A DNA stretch of 64,000 nt from Pachypanchax playfairii (GCA_006937955.1 SSNP01000041.1:1223714-1287713); one strand, 5' to 3'. Counted from the stretch's first letter, positions 15,366 through 27,960 are shown. Made by a program: numbers and translations. The notes: generated from the sequence alone by a model not told the origin.

Positions 15366-16398
15366 TTAAAATGCTGCTTTTAAACTCAAAGACAAGGCAG
15401 AGAAAAAGGGTCAAAATAAGTTTTGGGGGAAAAAATGATTTTCTTTCGTGCAAAAACAAAAAAAGTAATTTTGATACTGAACCCCAATTCAAGAAGCTGA
15501 AGGAAACATGTATTTGATCAATTTATATACCGACAGAGACAAAGCACTACCTCTGAACTTGCTTAGGGATATGTTACTGTGTGTTCTTGTGTACATAAAT
15601 AGATAATGTGTTCCCATTTCTCGTATACATTTTAATAGAAAACAGGTCTAACTTCCTTTTCTATGTGGTTAACAAGCTTTTCTTTTGTCTTTAGGCATAG
15701 GTATTTGTGTGCCTTTGTAACATGTTTATATTAGCAAATTTCTACATGCACACTCAAGTTGTGTGTAACCACTGTATGACTTCTGATGATAAACTTCCCT
15801 AATCACTGTCAGGAAAACAGAACACCCTGCCATGTTGTGTCAGCTTTACAGTTAAGACTGATGGGTGAACAAGACGTGCTTTTTACTTAACAGACGAAGC
15901 TGGAGGAGGAACTACCATGACAGAGCTGTGAAGCTAAATGTGTCTTTTACAAGTTTTGTTATCCGAGTGAGGTAAAACTGAAAAAATAAGTAGTCTCTAG
16001 CCCAATTTTTTGCTGTAAAACCCTCTGATTTTGTACACCAGAAAATGTGAAAAAAATTGTTTGACAAATCTCCTAAAATAAAATTAATGTAAATCTCAAA
16101 AAGAGAAAAACACAACTTCCATGCCTCATTTTAAGAGACAGTGTGCACGTTTAATTTCTTGGAAGAAAAAAAAACATTGATATAAAACTTACACTCAACC
16201 ATATTAAAAATGTAACAACATCTAATATCTGGTTAGTGTTCCAACCAATCAGCTTTCTTTTTTTCTTCCTGCTACAGTGTAATCAACTAGCCAGAACCTG
16301 GATGGTCTTTGCTGGATTTTGTTTTATTTTTAACCAATATAGATGGTTTTAGCTGGAGAGGTACAAGATGGATTTTCGTGGGTTTGGAAAACTCCAAA

Positions 16399-16408
16399 TC
16401 TCGCGAGA
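16399..16408. promoter_or_regulatory. TCTCGCGAGA palindrome (BANP/CGCG-box type)
   Basis: Exact 10-bp TCTCGCGAGA. In vertebrates this element is a binding site of BANP at promoters of housekeeping genes when unmethylated. Here it lies in AT-rich DNA without a CpG island or visible gene start. Confidence 0.4.
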
Positions 16409-16532
16409 ATCCATCTTGCAGCACAAGGTTAAATCTGCTGCCTGGATACGATGGGCAAAGTGAACGCACCATAAAGTGACAATAAATCTGTAAATTATTT
16501 TTTTCCTGCTTTGTAAAGAAACAAATTAGGAA

Positions 16533-16605
16533 AAAATCCATCCACCCATCCCTTTTCTTCCGCTTCATACGGGGGCCAAGCGTACAGAATTGGAAGACCC
16601 TACAT
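16533..16605 (-). repeat. Probable LINE 3' terminus fragment
   Basis: 'tccatccacccatcc' followed by 'ttcttccgcttcatacggggg' resembles, in reverse, the 3' end of the fish LINE type seen at 11580 and 23290 (…GGATAAGCGGAAGAAAATGGATGG). Short and diverged; the match rests on recall of the family, not on a search. Confidence 0.4.
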
Positions 16606-19600
16606 TTCTCAATGAATAATTCTCTACATTTGTGATCTTTGTTCTTTTGAAACACCAGTTAAAGTCCAAGTACTGATCCAGTTCAAAGTGTGCAACCAGG
16701 CAACAATGAGTCAAATGCCCGGATGTGTGCTGGATCAGCTCATTTTATCAAGAATGTGTTGTTGATGACTTGTGTGGACTAGGAGCAACTAGATGTCCCG
16801 GATGCTTTCTGTTACAGACAACCAGAAATAGCAAAAAAAAAACATAAATGAATAGATGTAAATCAGGCAAATTTGAAACAAACAAAGTCACACATGTAAT
16901 CTTGTAAATCTTGACTAAAGGATTGTTTTTAGAAGGATGATAAAAGCCTTCTTTTCCAGCTGTGTGCTCTGACATAACTTACATGGTTCAGTTCAGCACA
17001 CTGAAACAGAACAGAACATGAAAACATGAAAGTGTGGGCTGTGTGGTGGAGGGAAGGGAGTTAGGCTTTATACTCCTAAAAACTTTAAGAATAAAGGGCT
17101 TTTCACACTTGTGTTAGAGCGAAGGACTGTTGGCAAAGTGTGTGTTTGTATTCTCCACATAAGGGTCACATATTCTGAACAAACACTTAAAAAAAATAAA
17201 ATAAAATAAAAAAGCAGCTAAAGCTTCTCTCCGTTTCTCAGTTTAAGTTCAAATTGTTAGTTCCTTCAATTTCTCTGGCTTTTTTCTCTGGGAAACAAGA
17301 GACACTCCATCAGTTTTTATAATATCCCCCCTCTTATTCAGCCAATGCCACCTGAGCAGGGAACCATAAACTGACAAAAGGACAAAAAAAAGTGAAATGA
17401 TTGATTTTAAGTCAGTGTCGATTAGAGCAAAAAGACTAGAGAAGCAGCAAAGAGAGAGAAGAAAGGAGAGTTGTTGGAATAGCAAAACTGACACTGAAGA
17501 AAAAAGTGGAAAAATTTAAATGAATACAAATGAAAAAATATATGAAGTATAAAAGGAGCCTGATTATGAATGCTAATAGACAATTAGCACTTTTTGAAAG
17601 TAGTATAATTGACATTTTGTTGCTTTTTGACTAAATATTTCCACACTTTAACAATAGCTGTATCAAAAGTTTCAAAATTCAGTTTAGGTAACTTAAAAAA
17701 ACCTGGTTACGATTTAACTAAGTCTAAATGTTGTTTTTGTCCAAAATAAAACACAATATCCTCTCAATGACACAAAATGAAAATAAAATTTGCCTTTAAC
17801 CTTTACCTAAATGACTATTTAACATAATTATTTGACAAATTGTTTAATGAGGGAAGTTTGTAACATACATTTCTAAAATCTAATTTCACGAAGAGGACAT
17901 TGTTCTTGATACCGAATAAAAAAAATCTTTGAAATGACAGTATATCCTTCTTTTGATTATTCTGCAAAAGGGTCAGAGGAAACAACCCTACAGCAGGCTG
18001 CATGTCATAAAGGATTGCATCCAAACCTGTACTCAAGCACATCATGCATACATAATACAAAGGCCTGCCTGAAAGAATTGTGAGTGACAGATATTGAGGG
18101 AAGAAGACAACGTATTGATCTCGGGCCACAGTAGCAATAGAAGAAGAGAAGGAGCGGGCATGGATGAATGAATACCCTGGGATATAAAAACATCAAATAT
18201 TCTACAACCTTATAGGACATATTTATAAAAGTTTCAGTGTAACATCTTTATCTTGAGATTCTCTAGAACAATATAATAGTATTTAGGTTTGCTCATGTAT
18301 CTAACTTGAATTTGATTAAATTTGCTTCCAAATGTTTATAACTGAGATTTTCCAGCTTATAGAGAAAATTAACAGGGAGCATTCCTGGAAGTGATCCATG
18401 TCGCCATGAATCGCTGCAAACACACTTCAAATGGTTTTTGGACTATTTCCTACGGCCTCCTTAAGTCACCCCTAAAAGGATCTAGTGGTCTTGGCCCATC
18501 TGGGTTGATGGTCTTGTCCAAGATTTATGAATGTGCCATGAAAACCCTCTGCATAGGACTGAATGCCTTTAAAACAACCTGGGCATAGCGCATGATGATC
18601 AGGGATTATTTACTTGTTATCTACTTTATTATTTACTTCTAAAATTGTAGACAATTGCATGTTTTTACAAGTACATGACTGTTGTTTCCAGAAAATTACA
18701 CTTACTTCTCATTTTTCATGATACTTAAGGGTGACACGATGCAACAACTGAATCTGGTTCTGGGTGTAGAGAAAAAATCCCTTCATATTCTCATGAATTC
18801 ATGAAGTTACACAAGTGGTAGCAGTTCCAACTTTCTGTATGAAACAGTGCCCGCCTCCACGAATGTTCATAAACTCCACGTTTTGTAGAAAACAAAAGAG
18901 TCGCATGAACCCATCATTTGTACTGGTCATTGGGCTTTTGGGTAACTCCTAAAGTTAATAGGGTCTAGGTTTATAACCAATGGATATTTCTTCAGTTTGA
19001 TAATAATATATCTAGTATTTAGCTATTTTTACGTATGTTATGTTGGTTTTTATTTTTAACTGTAACATATGAGTGTTAAGGTGGCCATTTTGACAAGAAA
19101 TGTCAATCACAAAATGCTGGTCAAATTTAGCTACATTTACAATGTCTTTTAGCAGTAACTTTTTCTAAATCCTAACATTAGACTGTATAAGATTTCAATC
19201 TATTTTGAACAACAAATATATAGACGTGATCAAGTTTTTATTGGTTATATGGCTATATGGGAGGAGTCAGGATGTTTAGTTTGTTTACCATCTAAATTCA
19301 TATAACTGATGGAATGATAAGTGTGTGTTGTTGATGTGTGTTTGCATTTGGGCACGTGTTGGAGACAGGAGGGCAGGCTGAGGATACTGTTATTTTTCAG
19401 AGGACAGGATGTCTCATTGCACATCACGCACACACGCAGTCAGGCAAACACACACGCAGTGTGTCACTGTGCATTACTGTTGCTTTCTGTGGGCGCCGTG
19501 TCCAGACAATGACAGGCAGGCAGGAGCCACAGCATAATGAGAGAGAGCAGGGGCCCATGCTCATACACACACACACACTTCTACGTGCACACACAAATGC

Positions 19601-20258
19601 AGAGGGCATTCGGCTTCACTCCGTCCCCTAACCTCTCAATTACCCAGCAGGCTTTTAGTGCCACTCTGCTCCACTACAGCAAATTACCGAGGGCCCTGTC
19701 TCACTTAGAGACCTGTGACTCTGACTGTGTGTGTGTGTTGGAGTGTAGGGGTGCTTGACAGAGGTAGAGCAAGAGTGTGTGTGTGTATGAGAATGTGTGT
19801 TGTGCTAAAGCAAGCAGAGCTGAAACGGTGGCTGGAGCCCAGCAGAGGCATGTGAAAAGCTAATAAAAGTGTTTGAATGCAACTGCCATTAGACTAATAC
19901 CTCTTCACCAGTTTGACACACACACACAAACACACACACGGAAGCTACAAATGCAGTAAGAGAGAGATGAGGTGAGTTGACAGGGTTAGCTATTGCACCC
20001 CCTCTTAGATCAACTGCAGTTCTCAGGCTGAGAGAGCTGGCTTTTATTGAATGAAGAATTAAAGAGTTGTTAGTTGAAGAATACTGATACAATCGGCTAC
20101 AGATTACTCTTTAATTCCAGCACAGTTTGGGGCATCCTATTTATAATCTCCAGCTATCATCACCCTTGTTTACTCTCATGTCACCTGTCTACTATCAAAA
20201 GCAACAGTAAATTAACTTATGCTCAATTCATTCTTTTTATTCCCACAAATGGAATGTC

Positions 20259-20815
20259 AATTGACCTTTCGCCGAGCCCCGCCTCCTTAGTCACTGTTGC
20301 TACGTCCGACAAACAAATGCTCAAACACAACCAGCGCAACAGATTGCCATGTCTGGAAGAGGTATTCTCATGCGTGTCGCTGACCTTTTTTTGGAGCAAT
20401 ACCTTCGCGACATCCTACAAATCGCTCCAGATCAGCTCAGCCGAGTGGCGTCCATCTGCTCGGAGCCAGCCTCCGTCTCAGCCGGCGAGCACCACTGCTA
20501 TCGCTAGCTAGCTGCTACTCGCGGCTGCCAGCACCTCCAAAGCTCTGCCCAGCCATCTCTGAGAGCCAGCGGCAATCTCAGGCCGGCTTATGCTCATCCG
20601 TGGGTGGACCGCGCCACCCCTCAGGATGCTCCTCAGCACCGAGCTCCCCGTGACAACTAATTAACAGCTAGTAGATGTCAAGTACCGTCAAGTACTGTGG
20701 GCGCACCACTTCACCATCTTGCTCTGAGTTAATATTTGTCAGACCTGCTCACATAGTAATGGTTGTGTGATTGGACAATGCCGATTTTGGGGGAGGGGCC
20801 AGCGAAAGGTCAATT
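20259..20815. mobile_element. GC-rich non-autonomous element with terminal inverted repeats
   Basis: About 557 bp bounded by an exact 14-bp inverted repeat, AATTGACCTTTCGC at the left and GCGAAAGGTCAATT at the right, followed on both sides by a looser CCCC/CTCC match. The interior is much richer in GC and CpG than its surroundings. A 52-codon ATG frame runs 20349-20507 but matches no family I know. The target duplication cannot be read with certainty because the end sequence is itself palindromic (TCAATTGA). Best read as a non-autonomous DNA transposon. Confidence 0.6.
20349..20507 (+). other. Short open frame (52 aa) inside the GC-rich element
   Basis: Starts at ATG with MSGRGILMRVADLF and ends YR-stop; it contains an EQYLRDILQIAPDQLSRVAS helix-like stretch. 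It lies wholly between the inverted ends of the element at 20259-20815. I recognise no domain. It could be a remnant of a transposase or captured exon, or chance coding in GC-rich DNA. Confidence 0.25.
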
Positions 20816-21219
20816 AGTCACTACTTTGTTTCTATGTTTCTAGGTTCAGGGGGATTTTAAGAGGTTTTCAGATGGAGCTCAGATAAACGACAACTCTGCA
20901 ACTATTATGGAATAAAATCCAACTTGCAACTTTTCAAAATTCAAAAAAGTTCACAATTCCTGCGACACAACATTGAGGCACCTGTGAGGACACTGAAAAC
21001 CTTCATTAATGTTATTCATTTGTTGCCAGCTGTAACAGCCCAGTGACATACAGGCTGTATATACTAAATTGTAAATCCTATATTTTGTTGCTGTTGGTTT
21101 TTTTCACAGATGGAAAAACTGGGATTTCCGAGTTCCTTTTTCGTCAGTGAATGTAGTGTCAGTAGCTCAAAAGGAGTTCCTCATATGGCTGCTAAGAACC
21201 GAGTTCTAACAACAGTGTT
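20816..21219. other. Non-coding DNA
   Basis: No feature recognised. Confidence 0.45.
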
Positions 21220-21580
21220 AAGAGAGGAGCGTAACACTCTTCAGCTGTTAGTTTTGTGTGTTCCTTGTTGTGTTATCCATCGTCTGTTCCTTGGTTTGTC
21301 TTTGTTATTGTTATGTTTTAAGGTCCTGGTTTTTGAACCTGCTTTGTAGCTTGTAATTTTTTCCCCTGTACATATTTTTGCTCATTTTCTTTTGTTCAAT
21401 GTCAGACCGTTGTCACAGTTAAGTTCCTCTTTATCACTGTGGTTTTTCTGTTGTTCGTCCCTTTTTTGCCTAAGAGTTATTTTTATTCTTCTACAGAAGT
21501 GTGTTGAGTAACCTGCCGTCATCCTAATAAACTTATCTGCTCTCTGCCCATTTGTCCCTCAACCCAGGGTCCAATCAGTC
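21220..21580 (+). repeat. Dispersed 3'-end-like repeat
   Basis: 'cttcagctgttagttttgtg', 'tccttggtttgtctttgtta', 'cctaataaacttatctgctc' and 'ctgcccatttgtccctcaac' match the layout at 37560-37790. No open frame with family similarity. Confidence 0.4.
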
Positions 21581-21654
21581 CACAGTAAAGGAAGATGTTC
21601 ATATCTGTACAACTATGTTCCTTTTCAATCTATTTTTTATAACCAATAGTTTCT

Positions 21655-21967
21655 CTGTAGGGTCTCTGAGAACTGATGACTATCTCCAGCAATAAGAGGA
21701 GGAGTCACACCCTCACACCATGGACACGTCACCAGAGAGCCACACGAGTAAACAAACCAATATCTACACACACTTAAAAATAATGTATGACTTTAGAGTT
21801 GTAAATTTACCTAGTACATATGTTTTTGGTCTGTGGGAGGAAACTAGAGTCCCAGGAGAAAACCCACACATGCACAGGGACTAAAGACCGTGGCCAGGTT
21901 TTGAACCTAGGACCTTTTGGATGCAAGGCAACAGACAGTGGTATCAATTGCACTACTGCCAACATTC
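21655..21967 (-). mobile_element. Degenerate copy of the tRNA-headed SINE-like family
   Basis: Minus-strand copy that lines up with the copies at 7407 and 37149: the 'atctccagca' block near 21683, the 'tttttggtctgtgggagg' block near 21822, the 'cccacacatgcacagggac' block near 21865, and the head block 'cctaggacctt' near 21907. It is heavily mutated, has lost most of the GGAT tail and shows no clear target duplication, so it is an old insertion. Confidence 0.75.
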
Positions 21968-23289
21968 CTATTCAGAGTAAAATTACAAAATCTGTGTCTG
22001 TTTTATGGTTCAGCTAACTCGTAATTGACAAGTTGTGTAAATATAATAAAGATTACAAAGTGCTGCCAATAGAAATAATGAAGACTCGCTGTCTTTTCCT
22101 AAAACATGTGAGGATGTGTACAATCACTGTCAGTAGTTTGTAGGCTGTTCTATCACAATGACATGAGCACTATAGAACTATGTGTGGAACTCAAAACCCA
22201 TAAAACAGATGGCTTTAACAATAAGCCTGACTTGGTGTGGTGATGTCCACATTTTATGTGTAATTAGTTTAAAAAGCACTTACTTGTTTGGGAAATCATT
22301 TTTTTAATCATTTAGAAAATAAAAAAGGGATTAAGTTAGGAAACAAGTATTTTCTCTTGATTTTTCTCTTTTTTCATATCCAGACCTGAAAAATACCAGA
22401 AGCAACTTCAACTCAGTTCCAGAACATTCTGAATTCTGTAGGAAACCCTGTAAAGAATAGATTTGCTGAGAAATAAAGAAGCAATTTACACAGATATTAA
22501 CAGCACAAACAATTCACTTAGCGACGTTGCTGCAAGACATCAAATCAAATCCACCTGCAGAAGACATCTAATCGAGCAGATTGGTATCACATTGACTAAA
22601 TTGGCAAGAATATCATTTGTGAGATGCAATAAATGGAATTGGTCAGAGTGAGTCAAAGTGAGGAAGGATAGTGTTGTTGTGTTTACACACTTCTTCTGTT
22701 TGCCTTTTGTTACAGCAACTGGCAACATGATTGAGTTTGAATGTACACGATGTGTGTGTTGCTGTACTGTACATGCCTTTACTGCTGTGAGGATGTGTTA
22801 ATTAACCAACAGCTCGGCCCTGCTGCTGTGCTGTAGAAGAGGCCAACACAGACATGGAATCAGGGGGGCTGATGGGATCAAAGCATGGCTCTGTGGCCAC
22901 GGGGCCCCCTCTGTGCTTAGATGAAATGTGGTGGTTGCAAACTTTAAAGACTTCCTGCCATTAGCCTGGACCTTGTCTCCTCACAGGCCAGGGCCTCCCT
23001 CTACCCCCTCCCCCAAAAAACAATGACACAGAAAGAGAATTAGGGGAGAAGAAACTACACCGGCTCTAATGACAGTCGGGGAAGTGTAAAATGTCTTCAG
23101 AATATCCACAGAGACAGAGAAATACAATTTCCAGAAAAACTGTGCAATTTTAAATTGCATCTCAAAATGTAGTTTCTACAACTATTAGATGACTAACTGT
23201 GATAGTTCTGCAGAAAAATGAGACATATTGCAGTTTTTAGCTTAGACTGTAGCAGAAATTTGAAATAATGCTTTAAAAAATCCTGGATA
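21968..23289. other. Non-coding DNA with a balanced-composition patch
   Basis: 22800-23060 is less AT-rich, with 'ctgtggccacggggcccc', and has the texture of conserved non-coding DNA. No exon recognised. Confidence 0.35.
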
Positions 23290-23597
23290 CAGGTAGTTGA
23301 AGTCCATGGGGTGGATGGGCTCAGCTTCAGAGTTGAGCTTTGTCATCCTTAGGGAGATGGGGATCGAGCCGCTGCTCGTCTTCATCAAAACTGTGGTGGT
23401 TTGGGCATTTAATTAGGATGCTTATTGGTTATGTCCTTCTTGAGGCTTTCCCAGCCAGGCCCACTGGGAACGGACTCTGCAGACGCAGCTGGATTGATTA
23501 TATATCCTCTCTGGCCTTGGGATCCACCAGGAGGAGCGTCACTGGGGGGAGGGACTTATGGATATACCTACTGGGCCTCCACATCCCAACTTGAATA
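23290..23597 (+). pseudogene. LINE ORF2 C-terminal relic, plus strand
   Basis: The translated segment WWFGHLIRM...LEAFPARPTG...RSWIDYISSLALG...GRDLWIYLLGL follows the C-terminal end of the same fish LINE ORF2 type (a W(L/F)GHL.RM block, then a RP(R/T)G block, then W.DY.S.LA). Upstream, from about 23300, the 'gatgggctcag' and 'ggatcgagccgctgctcgtc' pieces match the preceding block but in shifted frames. No ATG starts the open stretch and it has lost its reverse transcriptase, so it is a relic. It ends in a short AT-rich tail with AATAAA-like sequence near 23595. Confidence 0.75.
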
Positions 23598-24479
23598 AAT
23601 AGACAAAAATGAATAAATTAATCCATATTTCTAGCTCCTTCCTCAAAGAATTCTTTTTTGTCCCGTAATTGTGACAGAAGGTCTAGATCAGGATTCTGCA
23701 ACCTGTGGCTTTAGAGCCTCATGTGTCATGAAAAGTGTGTCATGACTGGTTGAAACACAATGCAGCACCAAAACTTACCATTTTGACTCACGTTTCTAAA
23801 CCCCACGCAGCTTTTTACGTGACTTCAGTCATGCTTTGTCTGCATCTTCAGTCATTTTGGGAACATCTTATATATTCAAGAAATCCTTACAGTGAATCGT
23901 AAGAATGTACCAGAATTAATAAGACTATGTCAGATTCTCAGATACAACATTGTGAAACACACAAAAAATAACTTCTTTTCAACTAAATCTGCATCAAATC
24001 TCAGCCATTATTCAAAAACCTGGCTTCTTGATCAGTTTCTGTCTGACCAAAATGTTAATGTAGCTTGTTTCTCTTAACTTTAACAGGTATTTTACAGGAT
24101 AGAGCCTCATACATAAACTGAATACCACTTGAAAAGTCACTATATTGAAAAATAAAAAACTTAGGTACTAGGTGCCAACTGTATTTCATGGACAGTAAAA
24201 TAATCTTTAAACGTAAAATTGAGCAATTTTGTGAAGTGTACAATATGTCAGTAAGAATTCAGAATACACACACATTGATAAGCACCTGTAATTTTGACAG
24301 AAATTCTCTCAGTCTTTAAATTTTGGCTAAAAAGTAAGCAGATATGGCTCTACATCTGTGGGGCTTTTGATTTTAAGTTGTGACCTCTAAAGGAAATTTT
24401 ACCACCCTCCCCTTTTGTCTGTCCCACTGCCTCAATTACTGAATAAAAAATTGCCAAATAAGATTTAAAAACATCACTT
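23598..24479. other. AT-rich non-coding DNA
   Basis: Nothing recognised. Confidence 0.5.
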
Positions 24480-27400
24480 TTGCTGTATTACTCATCAGAA
24501 CCAATGTAATCCGACATGGCGTCAGCAGTGGAAGTGCATGTCTTTCCTCGTATACTCTTGAGGACGTTTTTATACTTGCATGTGTGTGTACTTGTGTTTA
24601 ATTTCTTTGGCTGCCTGAAAACAAGCACCTCCACCTGGGCTGTATTAGAAGGAGGAAGTGCATTTACTGTCTTTTTTCCTTTTCTTTTTAGTGGGGGAGC
24701 AGATACGCACACACACAAATGCATGGACAAACACCCACTCAACCCAGCCGGGGGCATGATCTGACCATTTCTCTGGGCAGCGGTGAACATAGGAAACACA
24801 CCAAGGGCTAACGAAGGAGGATCAAAGAACGCATTACCATGCCTCCCCTCTTCTTTTACTCCGTCTCTTATGCTCTCTCTGCCGTTCAGAAGCAATAAGA
24901 GGCCCGCCGGCCGCCTGTCCTTGTGCTTGTTAGCCGGTGACAATAGGACGTGCCCTGAGCGAAAGGAAATGAATTATTTACCCTGCTCCCTCTTGTACTC
25001 TTGAAGAAAGAGAAAAATCCTTTTCTTGTTTTACCATTGAACTCTCTGCTCTTGTATTCCACACATGCCTTGTTCTACGGCCTTAGATGTTAAATGCCCA
25101 GAATAATTCTGTTCACCGCTGTTGACGAAGATATCTGTCCCTGGTTGCGCTGAGCGACACACAGAGAACAGAAAAGGGGGCATACTTGAAGAGATATGCA
25201 CATGTATTGTGTGTAGACAAGGCTGTTTCAATTTGCATTCACTCCGTCAAACTTTTTTCATTCCCCAAGTGGAGATGGTGTTGAACACATGAAGCATCTG
25301 AGGGCACTGAAACGCGTGTGGAGGGTAGGTGTTGTGATATGTCTGTGTCTGGGTAGGAGACCGCTCCTGACAAGCATACGTCTGCTAATTAATCTGATTA
25401 TAAAGAGACAATTAAATCCATGAAGACGCTCCATATCCCATAACCTCCGGCGGTGCAACAAGACCCTTACAAGCAAACGCTGCCCTCACCACAAAGCTGA
25501 CAAGAGCTGACAATGGCTAACATGACTACGTCTGCATGGCGTGTCTATCAATATGTGTGTGTGTTCTTCAAGCTACTTTCTGCAAAGAACAATATGCCCT
25601 TGGTGATGTACTTTCATAATTATTTCACTTATTCTCACACATAACCCCCCCTCCAACTCTCTTCCTTATTCTCTCACACTTTTTTTGCTTCATCATAATT
25701 CTTTATCACACCCTTTCCTCCTCCTTATCGTCCTCTCCTCTCTCGTCTCATCTGTCCACCCCTCCTTATTTTCTGTCTCTTCCCTCCTGACTCTGCCTCT
25801 GTTCTTAAGGGCAGTAATGATGGTCTTTGAAACAAGAGGGAGTAATGGTCACCTTGCTAATGATGATGTTGGTGAAGCGGCGAGAGTGGTGGGGGCGGAG
25901 CGCGGTCTGTCAGGAACGACTCACCTTGTTCACTCTCCTGTCCCAACATCAGAGCAAGAGTGGAAACTAGTGAATGTTAAAACTGGAGATTGTTCTTTTC
26001 TATTTTTTTCCCCTTCCTTCTTTCATTCTTCACTCCCCGTTAGATCAATACTTAAAGACTGGGGGTCGACACAAAGTGCTGCAGGCTACTCTGGGGTCTG
26101 TGTGGGCACTGGACAATCCATTTCTATACAACGCTACTGGTGGGGGGGGGACATGAAAGCGCCTTCATTAGGCACACCAAAAGACTCATATATTTCTCAT
26201 AGGGCATAAAAGGCCATTGTAAAAACGCCCTCTGTTCCCTTTCAAACATAAAACGTGTCAGACTGCACAAAAGGATTCCAGTCGTCACAGGGAGCGGGGA
26301 TCATTACCGAACAAGTCGGCAGAGGAAAGAGAAGCAGGCTGTGTAAAGTGAGCGCAGCATTGAGAGGAAATCATGATTAGGGGCATATTGTGAGGGGAAT
26401 AGAGTTTAAAGTAGCCTAAAGGGGAGGCCTGAAGACAAACAGAGCAGAAGAAAAAAATGAAGAGCAAAAAAAAAATGGCCATAAGGAGAAAAAGTTGATT
26501 TATCCACATAGAGGAATGTTCTCTGGTAGCCCTTTATGCTTCAGGCAGCTTTGAGTCCTTGTCTTTGACTTCCTGAGTGTACAAACCTTGAGTTAGGGGA
26601 GCATCTGCTCTGAAAGCTTCTTTCTGGAGTCCTTGGGCAGATAATGAGTGCAGTGCAAGTCTATTATAAACCACATAGGCCTTGCACAGTGTTGTCCCTG
26701 CTTTTCCCAAACAGAGCCTCCACAATGGCACTGTCTTTCTGGATTTCAATGCAGCCCCCACCACCACCACCAAAACCACCCCTCCCAGTTCCCAAACTGC
26801 ACAGAAACTGACCCTGCAACTCACAATGGAATTACTGGTAGAGTGCTCCAGTCAAAGGCATTTTGGTTGAACAATGGCCAAACCTGGCATTGTTCAGGTA
26901 GTGAAATCGTTGCACTTGATTGGAGGTTGTCACTCGCGGAGTACAACCGGAATTCATATCTTGCGAGTTGTAGAGGAGGAGAAAAATGATGCCTGGGATT
27001 TCAGCGCTGACACCCCCAACAAAAGAGGTTGATTGAGATTCACCATCATATGCTGCGCAACAGACAATGCTATATCTCTTACACAAGCTCTCTTCATGCA
27101 ATGAAACACAGACAGCAATGACCCTTCCCAACCTGCACCATTATTACCCAAGAATTCTTTTCAGTCTTTAATACAAGCGCGAATGAGTCTGCAGCCGTGA
27201 CCAAAAACTGAGGCAATGGAACACATTTAGACAAGATCTTTTTAAAAATATACATTTAAAAAAGTTAAATAAAAGAACTAGATTGAAAAGATTTGAATAA
27301 AACTATTAAAACATTAAAAAAAAAAGTTTCATTCCATTTTATGTTCATGATTGATGGATCACTCATAGCAGGAGTCCACTTGAACACATTAAAATAATTG

Positions 27401-27960
27401 TTTTGTTTTTATTCTTCTATGGAAGCCCAGCACTTTCATCAGTGCTCCGTGCTTTCGAAAAGGGATTCGCAGATGCAAACCGGAGAATTAAAGCCGATGG
27501 AGTAATCTGTTTTATTTCCAAGGTTGAATTCTTATGTCAAACCAAAGATTCAGTGTAATTTGTTCCCATCACCACAAATAGTGGGACTTCTGAACACACC
27601 AAAATTGTGTTCAAAAGAATCCTTTCTTAGCCCAGATAGATGCAACAAGAAGCCTCTTCTCTGAATTGACCTATTTACAAATTACCACACTGATAACGCA
27701 GGAGAAGCAACACTTTGAGAAGGCGGAGGAAAAAGAGGGGCAAGATGTAATGAAGTACATTCCCGTATTTGTACGGGAGCGGATAAACTTGTCTGTGCGG
27801 CTTAAAACACTCATTACATTATTAAGCCATCCTGCAGTGATTTGTTTTCAAGTACAACAAGGCTTGCTGTGCTCAACATTAACCACCCGTGCTGAGCTAT
27901 AGGAGTGTGTATGTGTGTATGGAAGCAGAAGATGAGGAAGAGGAGGGGGTGGGAGGGTCA
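24480..27960. other. Repeat-poor block, candidate regulatory region, no exons seen
   Basis: About 3.5 kb without recognisable mobile elements or long microsatellites, unlike its surroundings. It holds mixed-composition patches: 24820-25000, 25380-25515 (with CTAATTAATC and tandem GCTGACAA), 26200-26330 and 27420-27900. Open frames here (such as one of 151 codons on the minus strand, 24488-24943) have no recognisable domain and cross simple CA sequence. I see no splice-bounded coding exon. Confidence 0.35.
25496..25515 (+). promoter_or_regulatory. Tandem GCTGACAA motif
   Basis: GCTGACAAGA is followed at once by GCTGACAATG, two 10-bp units. TGACA is a TALE (MEIS/PREP/TGIF) core and ACAATGG fits SOX factors. 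Interpretation is inference. Confidence 0.25.

Larger units (their letters stand above)
15366..20258. other. AT-rich non-coding DNA
   Basis: Holds the TCTCGCGAGA site (16399), a LINE tail fragment (16533) and CA/TG-rich patches at 19330-19950. A segment at 18395-18590 reads open for 65 codons with fairly even base use but matches nothing I know. Confidence 0.4.

Noticed and set aside
18391..18588. Possible processed pseudogene
   Set aside because: Open for 65 codons but the translation matches no family I recognise and there is no poly(A) or duplication.
24488..24943. 151-codon open frame, minus strand
   Set aside because: No recognisable domain, includes a CA-repeat-derived CVCVS stretch; more likely chance in mixed-composition DNA.
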